Shown: positions 1 to 11,350 of the stretch, one piece after another
Layout of the letters: every line of letters begins with the position of its first letter
How positions within the stretch are numbered: position 1 is the stretch's first letter
Source of the DNA: Scedosporium boydii
Lineage: Eukaryota > Ascomycota > Sordariomycetes > Microascales > Microascaceae
NCBI GenBank assembly: GCA_002221725.1
Contig: NJFT01000041.1
Span: forward strand, 162,695 to 226,694
Reading direction: 5' to 3'
Length of the DNA: 64,000 bases
Notes under the pieces: generated by a model
The model's input: the letters and a program-made list of their open reading frames with translations, nothing else
What the model was told of the DNA's origin: nothing
Databases searched by the model: none
Program-made: the position numbers and the translations under genes

Positions 1-330
1 CCTTCGAGACCTGGTTTTACGCGCAAAAAAAGACCAATAAAATGACCGCGAGGAAGACAGCCTGTTGACGCCCGACCATGATCTACCATTTTGCCACTCA
101 AAAACGTGCTACGACAACCAACTTCCGCCAACCCCCTCTCTCTCCCCATCTCCGCTCCAGCCCCTTTTCCCTCTCGAAGTTGCTTGCTCCTAAAAATTTT
201 CCCCTTTTTGACCATCCGAAGTCTGTTTCAACCTGAAGAAGCCCTTTGTGATATAATTCCCAACACCCCAGAGCTAACCCTCACAACCGAGAGAGAAGAG
301 AGAAGAAAGAACAGGTAGGTAAGGAGGCTC
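1..330. other. gene-free left edge, 3' flank of RACK1
   Basis: No supported gene. This is the downstream flank of the minus-strand RACK1 gene and presumably holds its 3' UTR. Short open frames here are pyrimidine-rich and look like nothing known. A gene beyond the left edge could extend regulatory sequence into it. Confidence 0.5.
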
Positions 331-1903
331 TTACGCCCTGGACATGACACCCCAAGCGCGGATGATGTTGTCCGTGTAACCGGCGAAGAGGGTCTGGCCA
401 TCGGCGCTCCACGCAAGGCTGACACACTCAGGCTCACGGCTCTTCTTGCCAACGGCGGTGAACTCGGGCTTGAGCTCATCGACCTTGCTCTTCTTCTCGA
501 GGTCGAAGATGATGATGCTGCTGGCAGTGGCAGCGCAGAGCCAGTAGCGGTTGGGGGAGAAGACGAGAGCGTGGATCTCATCGTTGGCGTTGAGGGAGTA
601 GAGGTGCTTGGACTCGTTAAGATCCCAAAGCATGGTAGTGCCGTCCTTGCCGCCGGAGGCGCAGAGGGAGCCATCGGGGGAGATGGTGACCGTGTTGATG
701 TAGCCGGTGTGGCCAATATGGTCGGTCTGGAGCTTGCAGGTGGAGAGCTCCCAAACCTATGGAGTAGAGGAAAGAAGCGGATTAGCATGCTGCGAGATGG
801 CTTTACAAAAATAGCCCGGTCTTTCCACTTCTCGCTTGACATATGTGTGAAACGGTAAAAAAAAATCAGGATATGGTGATATTGGTCTCATTACCACAAG
901 CTCGTAAGCCAGGGTTCTGAAGTAGCAAATACTTGAAAACATCATGTACACACACATAGTCTACGGGAGAGCGAGAAGTTTGGAAAGAAGACTGGGAGAA
1001 AGCATTTCTACATACCTTGACGAGCTTGTCCCAGCCGGAGGAGACAATCACGGGGTTCTGGGGGTTGGGGCTGAATCGGACGCAAGAGACCCAGTCGGTG
1101 TGGCCCTTGTCGGTGATGGTGTACTTGCAGTCACCGAGGGTGTTCCAGAGCTTGATGGTGCGGTCGCGCGCACCAGAGACGATCTGGCGGTTGTCGGCGG
1201 AGAAAGAGACGGAGAGGACGTCGCTGGTGTGGCCGACAAACCGGCGGGTGGTGGTGCCGGTGGCAAGCTCCCAGAGGCGGAGGGTCTTGTCCCACGAGGC
1301 GGAGAGGGCGTAAGCACCATCGGAAGAGATGACCTAATAAAAAATTCGTCAGTGTCCCGGTTTCTTACGTTGAAAAGCAGGTTGCTGGCCTGCCTTAGCT
1401 GGCTTAGAGGCTCAGAGGTTGCACGTACACAGTCAGAGACGATGTGGGAGTGACCGTGGAGGCTTCGCTTGGGGTATCCGTATTGGGTCTCGTCGCGGGT
1501 GAGGTTCCAGATGATGAGAGTCTTGTCACGGCTGCCCGAGAGGAGCATGTTGGGGCTATAATCCAACCAAAATTAGCACACTTGCACTGTTTCGAGCCAG
1601 GAGATGGTCAAGCCGGCTCCATCTAGGCGTCGCTGGGGTAGGACAGCAAAAATCGATAGACGGGCCTATCCACAAGGCGAGGGACGACGGGGCGATTCGA
1701 TAACATACTTCTCGATGGAGGTGGCCAGCGAGGTGACCCAGCCGTTCTGAAAAGCAGTCAGTAGGCATGTCCATTGGAAAATTTGATCCGACGACGAGCC
1801 CCCATCCTCAGAGTCGAGCGGGACAACGACGATGGCAACGAGAGCGCAAATGTAGACTTACGTGGCCCTCAAGGGTGCCCTTGAGAATCAATTGCTCAGC
1901 CAT
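331..1903 (-). CDS. cpc-2: RACK1 / guanine nucleotide-binding protein subunit beta-like (Cpc-2/Asc1), 5 exons, 316 aa
   Basis: Seven-bladed WD40 propeller that sits on the head of the 40S ribosome and links signalling to translation; in fungi it also affects cross-pathway control. Exons (minus): 1903-1862, 1746-1709, 1555-1429, 1333-1016, 756-331, giving 951 nt with stop. The protein begins [20 protein letters not shown], and WD blades are visible, for example [13 protein letters not shown] and [12 protein letters not shown], with a C-terminal blade ending WGVMSRA. The 316-residue length matches the family. The start is the first ATG in good context with a GTAAGT donor 42 nt later. Intron 4 (1015-757) is long and hosts a snoRNA, as in the yeast orthologue ASC1. 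It lies tail-first to the window edge and downstream of TAF8. Confidence 0.96.
864..950 (-). ncRNA. snR24: U24-type box C/D snoRNA inside RACK1 intron 4
   Basis: Read on the minus strand, the intron holds a C box ATGATGT (945-939), the guide-like ATTTGCTACTTCAGA, a C'-like AATGAGA, the second guide-like stretch ACCAATATCACCAT, and a D box CTGA (869-866). These segments match U24/snR24, which directs 2'-O-methylation of 25S/28S rRNA. In yeast, snR24 is carried in the intron of ASC1, the RACK1 gene, so both sequence and host gene agree. The ends are approximate; a terminal stem was not resolved. Confidence 0.85.
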
Positions 1904-2701
1904 GATGATTATGAGTTGGAAGGAATGGCAGAGGGCAGATGTGGTGGTGGATCGCGATCGAGGGCTTGTGTGTCGTGGTGATGTTCACCTGTGGGATTAG
2001 ATATTTGTTAGGGGTCGGTCGGGCAAGGGAGAGAGGTAGGGAGAGGGTTGGTGGGGGGGAAAATACAGCAGAAAAGAGATCCAATTCGCTGCCCCAGCGT
2101 TTCCTGTTCGTGGGTACACACACGCTCTTCTTGACTCGGGTCTGTCTGTGGCCACAAAGGGTCGTTTTGGGAAATTTGCGATTTCTGCTCAACCGACGTT
2201 TCTGTGTGCATGAAAATTAGGGCCACACCAAAATTTTTGGGTGGGCGGCAAGAGAAAAGTGATCAATGTGGGGCAATGGAGATGTGGAAGTGGGTGAGGC
2301 GAAATCAAGTGTCGGCAGGTGCCGGGCATTTCCAGATCTCGACTGGGAGAGGGCACTAGGTGAGAGAGGATCACAGCTCGGGTCACAGTGGGCAGAATAC
2401 GATTAAAGGTTCAAGGGGAAATGGCCTTGTATTATGGCATTGAATTACTTTGGTAGGGTATCTAAAAGCATTAACGCATTGCTGTACATTGAACCGGTGG
2501 GTCTTCAGAACCCCCAAATGCATCCCTTCTGTCTCATGTCTTCGTCCAGTCAGTAGAGTGCTTGCACGTACGACGCCTGCATCCTAGCTGCAGCACTAAT
2601 ACTCCGCATTCTGTTTCATCCCAGTATCTCAAGGCGCCCCCAGTCGGATACTCGACGTCGCTCCCTGCGACATTATCTCAACACAATGTCCGCTGTTAGG
2701 T
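1904..2701. other. RACK1 promoter/5' UTR and TAF8 3' flank
   Basis: 798 bp between RACK1 (minus, starting at 1903) and the stop of TAF8. No gene is supported. The purine-rich stretch at about 2025-2075 is CT-rich on the RACK1 strand, a common feature of strongly expressed fungal translation genes. No binding site could be named. Confidence 0.5.
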
Positions 2702-3729
2702 TCATGTCGACCGAGCCGCCGGCCTTCGCGTTGAACGAACCCCCTCTCGGCGGTGAGATTCAGTTGCCGAGTTGACAATCATGCTTGAGTTTGCAATTTG
2801 ATCCCCCAACGGTTTCTCTGGCACGCCGTCTTTCAGTGCCGAAAGCCCATCCCGCGACTTCATCATCCTCTCCATAGCATGCTCCCAAAGCTTGTATCGC
2901 TCGCGACTGGCGGGGTACCGTTGTGTCTGTGACCGTACCTCCTTCTGCTGACGTACTTTCGACGCGCGTAACAGCCCTCTAAGGGCGTCCTCTCCTTGTT
3001 TTGCCGCCTTTGATACCTCTTCACGCATTAGATTTGGATCCTTCTTGTCGCGAGCCTCCTCACGAGGTGTCGAGACGAAGGTATGTCGACTGGGGAATTC
3101 GGGGAACTGCGAGGGTATGTATTCTTTGGATTCCTTCTCAGGTTTTCCGCTGAGCTCTTCGGAAAGAGTAGGTAGTGGTCGTAGATACGAGCCGCGGGGA
3201 ACGCTAATATTCTTGGTCTTGGGGACAAGAAGGTTCTTCGGGATTGGGTGCCTTGCATGAGGTTTCAAGGAATCAATGGGGAGGTTGAATGTTCGTAGAA
3301 CCGTTTCAAAGTCCGTCGGATTGGGTTGCTCTCTGCGGGCAGAAAGGGCCTGGTGCTTAAGGGCCTCGATTAGGGATTGCAGATCTGAATGGTCGGAAAC
3401 GGGGCCTGGTTAGCTACATGGAGACGTCGTCGGGATGAATGAAACATACACTCCTCAACAGCAAGCGCGAAGCTCTCCATTGCCACGCTGTCCGCACTGT
3501 CGAAACCGACGTAGTCTAGCGCGACAGCGATTGACCTTTTTAAGCCAGTGTGGGCGAGATCGACTGGTCGAGGATGTGTTACGATGACGGCAGTGGGAGT
3601 GAGAGATCGGGGTCCGTCGCTATTGCTAGAGGTCGCGGGCGCGGGTTCAGAATCGAAGTTAATCTTGGGATCCATTTCCATCTCCACGTCGCCATCGGGA
3701 GATGTCCTTATTCCGTTGTTGCTGGACAT
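2702..3729 (-). CDS. taf8: TFIID subunit 8 (TAF8), histone-fold protein, 2 exons, 320 aa
   Basis: TAF8 pairs with TAF10 through its histone fold and is a core TFIID subunit in RNA polymerase II initiation. Exons: 3729-3450 and 3384-2702; the joined frame is 963 nt. Residues about 55-125 form the bromodomain-associated histone fold (SIAVALDYVGFDSADSVAME, then EEYLQSLIEALKHQA across the splice). The mid region carries the TAF8 C-terminal signature (RGSYLRPLPTLSEEL, then the FPSRHTFVSTP element that resembles the PPHTYxxTP motif). The tail (residues about 190-320) is charged and poorly conserved. The start ATG follows a promoter shared head-to-head with the isochorismatase-AlkB gene 1.5 kb away. 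The splice GAGT|GTATGT is canonical. Confidence 0.9.
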
Positions 3730-5205
3730 CGTGGAGGTGGGATGGGGAGTGAAGGTGAGGAAGTTAGGAAGGGCGCTGGGGTTGGATTCCGGGAGATGTC
3801 AAGGTCGGGCGCGATTTAGCTGGAGGGTAGAGTCGCGTGGAGTATCATTCGGTCGGTAGAAATGGGGGTAGTGATTATAAGGCTCTAGGAACTGGGGACT
3901 ACAGGTCTGTTTCCGGACGAGGTCGAGGCTGTATGATGTGTTGTTGATGGAGTTGTCGTTCCAATTGTCCTGTGATGTCTGTGATGTTGGCTGGGATTCA
4001 GACAATTCTGCCAGCTCAGGTCGAATCCGTTGGACGGCTGGCAGCAGCTGTCGGTAATTTGCTTCATACGAAGTAGTGCCTCGTATTTGTCTTGTCCTTT
4101 CCTTCCTTGATCTCGTGTGTTAATCAGTCGATTGTTTACTGAATTAAAATCAAAATATTGTATTCGACTTTATAATTATCCTCAAAAGGAATTTGAAAAC
4201 ATCTTCTAGCATCTCTATTTCTCCAGACTACCTCTGGGCAGCTATTCGTGAGAAGGTCAAAAGCACACTCGGACTTCATCTGAAAGGGCGTCGTCGGTAT
4301 GCCCACGGCGCACAGCGCACAGCGCCGACTAGGGTGAGTGCTGTATGCATCATGCACACTCCTACATTTTGTGATTAAAATGGTCATGTTTTGGGGTCGG
4401 AGCGGGATGTGAGATGTGATTTTGGCGGTGCAGAAGAAAAAAAGAGGAAAAAAGAGCAAAAAAGAGGAAAAAAAAACCAAATGCAGAACTTTGGAGATGG
4501 AAATAGAAGCAGTTGCTCTCTTTCCTTGGACATTCCTACTTCGTATATCTCCACTCCGCCTTTTCATTTGCTCTCTCTCTCTCCGAGTTGTACCGCTCTC
4601 TGCAGCGCAGACCCGTTGCCTTCAAAGGCTTTTACCGCTCCGCTCAGGAAACGTCCCAATTTTTGACTGCTTCCCATCACATCATCACTTCTATATATTA
4701 TCGTCCGATCTTGAAAAATAACGAGTTAACGACTTATTGGTATTGTAGGGACGAGTAGTGAAAGTGAGGAGTCATATCTGAGAATCCTTGGGCTCCTCCA
4801 AATCCCCTTGTCGATATTGACGACCGCCGATTTTGCGGGGCCGGGGGGTTGAGACGAAGCCCAGGCTGGTGCTCTTCACCTCTCTCAGCAGACCTTCGAT
4901 ATTCAAGTTCCTATCACCCTCGGTGTTGTACGAACGTCACCGCCATAGGCAGTGGCTCGGATCTCAGGTCGGAAGGCAACACTTTGACTAGATTTTGTTC
5001 AATATACAACGTCTTCAAGCTTCGTCCTCTTACATGCATATTTTACTATTAGGTAGGAAAGCTCTAGTAGCTTTTGGAATAAATCGAGGATGAAAAACCT
5101 ATTCTAACACCGAACAGATATTTCAACATCATCTTCGAAGAGCGTTGAGGAAGCCCCGAATCTTTCGTTCTTCTCTACCCAAGAGGATAACCTTTCTTGC
5201 TCAAG
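3730..5205. other. divergent intergenic region between TAF8 and the isochorismatase-AlkB gene
   Basis: 1476 bp without a convincing gene. It should hold both promoters and 5' UTRs. An A-rich run lies at about 4433-4480 and pyrimidine-rich tracts at about 4555-4610. Short open frames on both strands show no conserved motif. Confidence 0.5.
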
Positions 5206-7773
5206 ATGAGTTCGAGGCCAACCTCGCGGCCTGGTGCTACGGCACCTCCTGCCTCACTACGTGACATCGACAAGACAAAGTTCCCAAGTCTGCCGACCCA
5301 AAAGGCTCTCTTGATGATCGACTTCCAAAATGATTTCGTCTCCAAAGACGGCGCCTTACACATCTCTTCAACCAATGCCGATTTTGTTGAGCGTGCGGCG
5401 AAGCTGGCGACTGGATTCCATGACATTGGCCTTGTTGTCTGGGTCCAAAGTGTTTTCGAGAAACCTAGGCAATTCATTGAAAGCCAGCAAATTATCACAC
5501 AGGAGAAACTTCTCCCTCCCTCGGCTGCTCAGACAATTAGACCGGGGAGAGACGAAGATATCGACCCGGAAGCCTTTCTAAGCACAACAACGGCTGCTTG
5601 TGTGCAGAGGGGAACGCCTGGTTGGCAACTAGCCAACCCACTTAAGACGGTCGTCAACCCGAAGAAGGATGTCCTGATCATGAAGACTCAGTACTCTGCT
5701 TTCAACGGCACGAAACTCATCCAAACACTGCGCTCTAAGCTGGTTACGACGCTCTATGTATGCGGATCTCTTATCAATGTGGGAGTCCATGCTACAACTG
5801 TGGATGCGGCGGCCCACGGCTACTCCATTATCCTTGTTCGAGACTGCTGCGGTTGGTCGAGCAAAGCGAGGCGCGAGGTCGCCATCGCGAGTCTAACTGA
5901 GGTGAGCGGGTGCGAAGTTGTCAATGCTCGGGCGGTTGTGAAATCCATTGGAGGTTCGGATGAGGGCAAAGAAGAAAAGAAGACCGAGGAAAAGAAGTCG
6001 AAAGAGTTGGATAAGAAGGCGAAGGTTGAAAATGAAAAGGGAAGGGAAAAGGAGGTAAGAAAGGAGAAGGGGAAGGAGAAAGAGAAAGAGAAAGGGAAGA
6101 AAGAAGACAAAACAGCAACCAAACCCGAACCAAAGGACATCGCTCGTGCACCGCCCCTTCGGCCCTCTCAAACACGCGGAAAGTTGTCACACAGAATCGC
6201 CGAGTTAAAAGAAAGGTTCGCAAGGGAGCTAGAGTCATCGACTCACGATGAAGATGACTCGTTGGATATCGAGGCGGACCCCGACTTAGAAGCCTCAAGT
6301 GACAACAGCGAAGACGATTTCCAGCCCACGGTCAAGCGAGCCGCCACGTCGAGAGCCAGAACTGTTGACCAAAAGGCGTCGGAGACATCAAAACCGGCTA
6401 AAGAAATTACCAAAGAGATGGAGAACTTGTCGTTGTCATCTCCCACTTCCAAGTCTGAGTCAAGGAAGAATCGCGCTGTCGATGTCACTGAGAGGGCGTC
6501 GGTAGTGCTGCCTAGCAAGGATACTGCAGCCTCAGCCTCACGGGCGCCACAATCGAACGACACCTCGAATGACAAGAATAACATCGCGATCGCTGGAATT
6601 GACAGGAAATTACCAGAAGATGGAGTCAAAAATAATAAAAATGAGACAAGTTCGGGCGTGGTGTCCGTTCGAAGTCCCGATCTCCCATCAGCAGCGCCTC
6701 CCGAAAAAGTATCACCAACCAAACAAAAAGAAGATTTGCTTACCAAGCCGACATCCTCAAGAATGGCCCCTGTGAAAGACGATTCCGCGACTCTCATCTC
6801 CAAATCCCCCAAGAAGCCCGAAACCTCCAAATTGGCGGTCAAGCCTGAAGAACGGGTTAGTGCAGATGGAACCACCCTGAAGAAGGAATCCGAACCCCTC
6901 TGCGAGGGCGATACCAAGGTCATTTATGACATCCTGCCAGAAGACCTAGAGGCTGGAATTTTTGAAAAAGTCAAAGATGAGGTTGACTGGAAGCATATGA
7001 GCCATCTCGGCGGCGAGGTCCCACGCCTGGTTGCCGTGCAAGGTCATGTTGAGCCTGACGGGAGCATGCCAATCTACCGCCATCCAGCCGATGAGTCTCC
7101 ACCCCTGAAGCCATTCTCTCCAACTATCCTCCGCCTGAAAGAAGAGGTCGAGAAGCACCTGGGCCATACGGTGAACCACGTCCTGATCCAGCTCTATCGT
7201 GGTGGCAAAGACTACATCTCCGAGCACAGTGACAAGACCCTGGATATCGTCAAGGATTCTTACATAGCGAACCTCAGCCTGGGGGCCGAGCGAACCATGG
7301 TCTTCCGCACAAAGCGTCCCGAGAAGGAGCCCAAGTCCCCCACTGAATCCGAATCTTCCCCTCCCAAGTCCCCGCCCGCATCAACCAAGCGCCAGGTCCA
7401 ACGCACCAAGCTTCCGCACAATTCTCTTTGCCGCATGGGCCTGAAAACGAACGAGCGCTGGCTGCACGCCATCCGACAGGACAAGCGTCCGGACTTTGAG
7501 AAAACGCCCGAGGAGATGTCGTTTGGGGGCGAGAGGATCTCTCTGACGTTCAGGAGCATCGGCACGTTCCTGAACGCCGAGGAAACGCACATCTGGGGCC
7601 AGGGCGCCACGGCGAAGACCAAGGCCGAGGCTCGTCTCGTCATTAATGGTGACGAGGGCGAGTCCGAGAGGATTGTGAGGGCCTTTGGTGTGGAGAATAG
7701 ACTGTCTGAATTTGACTGGGAGAAGCACTATGGACAAGGATTTGACGTCTTGCATATGACGCGACATGCATGA
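5206..7773 (+). CDS. isochorismatase-like hydrolase fused to an AlkB-like Fe(II)/2-oxoglutarate dioxygenase, 855 aa
   Basis: Single exon with two enzymes joined by a long linker. Residues about 28-245 form an isochorismatase-fold domain: Asp39 in MIDFQND, Lys160 in IMKTQYSAFNGT, and Gly193 in LINVGVHATT where cysteine hydrolases carry the nucleophile. Gly at this site is also seen in true isochorismatases such as PhzD. Residues about 245-560 are charged and disordered (Lys/Glu-rich, then Ser/Pro-rich). Residues about 570-800 form an AlkB domain with the iron ligands His674, Asp676 (EHSDKT) and His754 (ERWLHAIRQ), plus Arg777 and Arg783 in RISLTFR, like ALKBH2/3 nucleic-acid repair enzymes. 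The start is the ATG at 5206; the in-frame codon at 5197 is TTG. No targeting signal is seen. Substrates are unknown; a DNA/RNA dealkylation role for the C-terminus is inference. Confidence 0.93.
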   Translation: MSSRPTSRPGATAPPASLRDIDKTKFPSLPTQKALLMIDFQNDFVSKDGALHISSTNADFVERAAKLATGFHDIGLVVWVQSVFEKPRQFIESQQIITQEKLLPPSAAQTIRPGRDEDIDPEAFLSTTTAACVQRGTPGWQLANPLKTVVNPKKDVLIMKTQYSAFNGTKLIQTLRSKLVTTLYVCGSLINVGVHATTVDAAAHGYSIILVRDCCGWSSKARREVAIASLTEVSGCEVVNARAVVKSIGGSDEGKEEKKTEEKKSKELDKKAKVENEKGREKEVRKEKGKEKEKEKGKKEDKTATKPEPKDIARAPPLRPSQTRGKLSHRIAELKERFARELESSTHDEDDSLDIEADPDLEASSDNSEDDFQPTVKRAATSRARTVDQKASETSKPAKEITKEMENLSLSSPTSKSESRKNRAVDVTERASVVLPSKDTAASASRAPQSNDTSNDKNNIAIAGIDRKLPEDGVKNNKNETSSGVVSVRSPDLPSAAPPEKVSPTKQKEDLLTKPTSSRMAPVKDDSATLISKSPKKPETSKLAVKPEERVSADGTTLKKESEPLCEGDTKVIYDILPEDLEAGIFEKVKDEVDWKHMSHLGGEVPRLVAVQGHVEPDGSMPIYRHPADESPPLKPFSPTILRLKEEVEKHLGHTVNHVLIQLYRGGKDYISEHSDKTLDIVKDSYIANLSLGAERTMVFRTKRPEKEPKSPTESESSPPKSPPASTKRQVQRTKLPHNSLCRMGLKTNERWLHAIRQDKRPDFEKTPEEMSFGGERISLTFRSIGTFLNAEETHIWGQGATAKTKAEARLVINGDEGESERIVRAFGVENRLSEFDWEKHYGQGFDVLHMTRHA

Positions 7774-8255
7774 AGAAGTCTTACTTGTTTTGAATTTCGT
7801 TGGTTTACTCGCTTTGCTTTGATCTTTCGATGTTTGCATCTTTGTGTGTTGGATACCTTGCGCTTTTCCGAGATGAGAGACAAAGCGTATTTTTGGCCCG
7901 GCCCGAGGCCGGAAGAGATACCGGCCATTTGGAGCGTTCACTCATCTTTCGGCGATGCAGGATGCATAGGAAACGGGATTTGGTCTGGATAAATGTTGAA
8001 TGGGATCTCCTTTATATATAGCTCCTTATTATTATTTTTAAACCAACTTCTGCTCCGGAATGTGTTTAGTGGTACTTGTTTAGTTCATGGAAAGTGCACT
8101 GATCGAGATGAGTATATAAGTCAAGTGAACGAGACGGTAAAATCAAAAGTGCTTGCCGCAATCAAAATCCTCTACCTAGCGATACATATTTCTCTATCAA
8201 GAAAAGCCAACTTCTACTTTCCATCCACCAGATTCCCCTCAATATCTAGGCATCG
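7774..8255. other. convergent intergenic region (3' ends)
   Basis: 482 bp between two converging genes. It holds both 3' UTRs; the AT-rich part at about 8020-8045 may serve polyadenylation. No gene is seen. Confidence 0.5.
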
Positions 8256-10201
8256 TCACCTGCCTTGCCGAGAGTCCCAGGGGAAGGGGTACGTGCCCAC
8301 CCAATCGGCCACCTCAGACTTCAGCTGAACGATTTCCGGGTCCGATGAACCATCGCCAACATAGTCGAGGAAGAACTTAAGTCTCCTAGGGTTCGCCTCT
8401 CCCTTCTCCTCCGCCGCCTTCTTCGCTGCCTTGTCGAGCCTTAGGGTTATGGTGACGGCTCGGTCAATGATATCAGCGACCCTCTCAAAATCATTCTCCG
8501 AGAATCCCCTGGTAGTCATGGCGGGGCTTCCCATACGAATGCCGCCAGGTATTAAGGCCGACTTGTCGCCGGGGACGGTGTTCTTATTAGCAGCGATACC
8601 TACGAGCTCGAGCACCCTCTCGACGCGGCTACCGTCAATGCCCTGGGGCTTGAGGTCGACGAGGACGAGATGGTTGTCGGTTCCCCCGCTTACGATGCTG
8701 TAGCCTAGGCCGCCCTTTTCCTTAGAATCGCCGAGACGACGAGCCAAAGCTTTGGCGTTGGCGAGCACCTGGGTCTGATACGCGCGGAACTCGGGGGTCT
8801 GAGTTTGGTGGAGAGCAACTGCAAGAGCAGCGATGGTGTGGTTGTGTGGGCCTCCCTGGTGTCCGGGGAAGACGGAGCTATTAATTGGACCCTCAAGATC
8901 ATACAGCACCTCCTTCTTCGTTTTGGGGTTTATACGACGGACGCCTTTCCGGAAAAAGATCATGGCGCCACGGGGTCCGCGCAAACTCTTGTGACTGGTG
9001 GTCGTGACGATATCGGCGAAGGGGAAGGGGCTGGGGATGACGTTGGCGGCGACAAGGCCGGAAATGTGGGCCATGTCGGCGACTAAGTAGGCGTCAACCT
9101 TATCGCAGATCTCGCGCATGCGTTTATAGTCGATTAAACGGCTGTAGGCACTAGCTCCGGCAACGATAATCTTGGGACGGAACAGGGTCGCCAGTTCCTC
9201 GAGTTGGTCGTAGTTGATGTAACCGGTACTCTCGTCTAGTCGGTAAGGGAGCGTTTCGAAGTATTTGGAAATGAAAGAGATCTTCTTCGTCGCGGTCTGG
9301 TATCCATGGGAGAGGTGACCCCCGTGCGGTAGATCCAAACCCATCAACCGATCATGAGTTCCCATAAGAGCCGAATAGACATACAGGTTCGCGGGAGCAC
9401 CGGAGAGGGCTAGATAGCGAAGGAAGCACAGCATGAGTTAGACTGCAGACCGATCAAGGGACCTCCAGGTCGTCAGAACTTACGCTGAACGTTGACGCCC
9501 CATTGAGACGGTTCAAGGTCAAAGGCTGTTAAGGCGCGCTGTTGGCACAGCCTTTCCGCCTCGTCGATGAACTCGTTTCCTCCGTAGTATCTAGCGCCAG
9601 GATAGCCTTCGGAATACTTATCTACCCAAGGGGTTTCCGTGTTAGCTTCCAGGGTCTCCAGGGAAGTTGGGAGATAGTTTGAAAGAAGGGTATCACGGTG
9701 GGCTGACTTTGCATAACACTTCCAAGGGCTTCGAGGACAGCTTTGGATGTGAAGTTCTCGGAGGGAATCAAATTGATGAAGTGTTTTTGTCGGTTCTCTT
9801 CCTACATATCCAGCCCCTAGTTAGCACGTGATGCTTCCATTCCCCCAGTCGTCTAAACTGCTATCGCACCTTTAGGATTATATTGAAAATCGCGGGATCG
9901 GCTTGGTCGAGGTGGGTGGAAAGAGCCTAAGGAGCCGCGCACGCGGGAAGTCAGTAACCGACGTAGAGAAGGATTAATGGGCATCATCGCAAAGTATCGT
10001 GTTGGATTCCATGGAAGGGGAGTGGGCAGTACAAACCTGAGTCTGGTTATCCAAAGACACGGACGAGTAATAATGGCCTCCCGGTGATCTCCTGCTCCTG
10101 GTGGTGCTGAGGCCGGCCACCCTTGTTAGACAATGCATAGAGCTGGATGGCGTGGTCCTCCATAGGGACGCCAATGGCAGCCTCAATGCATGCCTCGACA
10201 T
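8256..10201 (-). CDS. serine hydroxymethyltransferase, mitochondrial type, 5 exons, 535 aa
   Basis: PLP enzyme interconverting serine and glycine with transfer of the one-carbon unit to tetrahydrofolate. Exons: 10201-10037, 9926-9870, 9801-9708, 9621-9484, 9409-8256 (1608 nt). Residues 1 to about 50 are rich in Arg/Ser and lack acidic residues ([17 protein letters not shown]), a mitochondrial presequence. Core motifs: [47 protein letters not shown] (across the splice), and the PLP-binding lysine in [13 protein letters not shown]. An upstream in-frame extension to 10474 lacks conservation, and the start at 10201 gives the expected presequence. The intron 3 donor (GTCAGC) is weak, but the join restores [11 protein letters not shown]. 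The compartment (mitochondrial) is inferred. Confidence 0.95.
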
Positions 10202-11338
10202 TGCGGATGGCTTTGTCGCGCGATATATGGAAGCGGTAGGTGTGTGGGAGAGATGTGAAGATGGGGAGACAGCGTGTCTAGGATTGGCCTCAAGACATGT
10301 GCCCTTCTGGCGGCGGATAATTGACCTCTGGCGGTCGGTGATCAATTTGATGTGACTCTCGAGCGGGGTGCAGACGACGCTGGAGGCTTTAGCGTTGACG
10401 TTAGAGGCTAGCTGTAGCTGTGATTGCTGTGAGTACAGGTACCATTCCAAAGAATAGCAGATGGCTGGACACACAGCTTGAGACGGGACAATTCAAGCTG
10501 GATCAATTGAACGTCGAGAAATACTCAGCCGTCCCAATCAATGGACTTTCCACGCTGAAGCTGGGTGCAAGTGGACCAACAATTTCAAGAGAGAAACCCA
10601 GAACCAGCATCCAACGAGCCGGGGTGTTCCAAGTTATTGAGGCCTGCCATCGGCATCACGCCACTAGTCTTGATCTTCTCCCCTTATTTGTAGGGATGTC
10701 AGGGCAGTGAATACAGCACTGTTCTCAGCAGCGAGTTCAGCCTACGTATTACGACATTGTAACATTCTGTGGATAGTGATTGACTGCAATGATTGATGCG
10801 CGACAATTAATTGTCCTGGAAGTAGAGGTACGAGCGCCAAAGTAATGGTGTAATGGTGTACAACGACCTCAGATCCATCCTCGTGCCGAAGTTGACGACC
10901 ATTGCACATGCACGTGACCCACTCAAGACCTCTATCGAAGGACGACTCAACCTCTCATGGATTCGACAGGGGCAGCGAATGTGACGATCCGAGTCGTCAC
11001 TTAAACCCCCATGCTACTTCATCATTACGGTTCGGATTTTGTTCGGGAGCATGACTCGATGGCGGTGTACGATGACCTCTCCGTACAGATCCCACGAGGA
11101 GATTTCTATGAGCAACGGCTCCGTGTACTTACAACGAGTCATAGTTGATGTCACACCGAATATAACAGAAACCATTAGGATTGATGCGGATGGAAAATCA
11201 GATGTGGGAAGTGAGAAGAGATGATCTGTTCTCGAATCTCTCCTCGTGAGCGGCTGCTGCGTATCAGAACCAGTAGGACCTTCGTACCTAAGCCAGCACT
11301 GGGTTTTCGCTTGGAGAATCAGAGATAACCGCGAACGC

Positions 11339-11350
11339 TTCTCGCGAGAA
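11339..11350. repeat. 12-bp perfect palindrome TTCTCGCGAGAA
   Basis: TTCTCGCGAGAA reads the same on both strands. A related CTCGCGAG core recurs at 12892-12910 and 36365-36372, all in gene-free DNA. Could be a dimeric factor site; function unknown. Confidence 0.6.

Noticed and set aside
4136..4758. overlapping open frames on both strands between TAF8 and the fusion gene
   Set aside because: Simple-sequence content (A-rich, CT-rich) and no conserved motif; better explained as 5' UTR and promoter.
5197..5205. three-codon upstream extension of the fusion protein
   Set aside because: The codon at 5197 is TTG; the ATG at 5206 is the natural eukaryotic start.
6243..6923. 226-codon antisense frame opposite the isochorismatase-AlkB linker
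   Set aside because: Mirror image of a Ser/Lys/Glu-rich disordered region; no independent signal.
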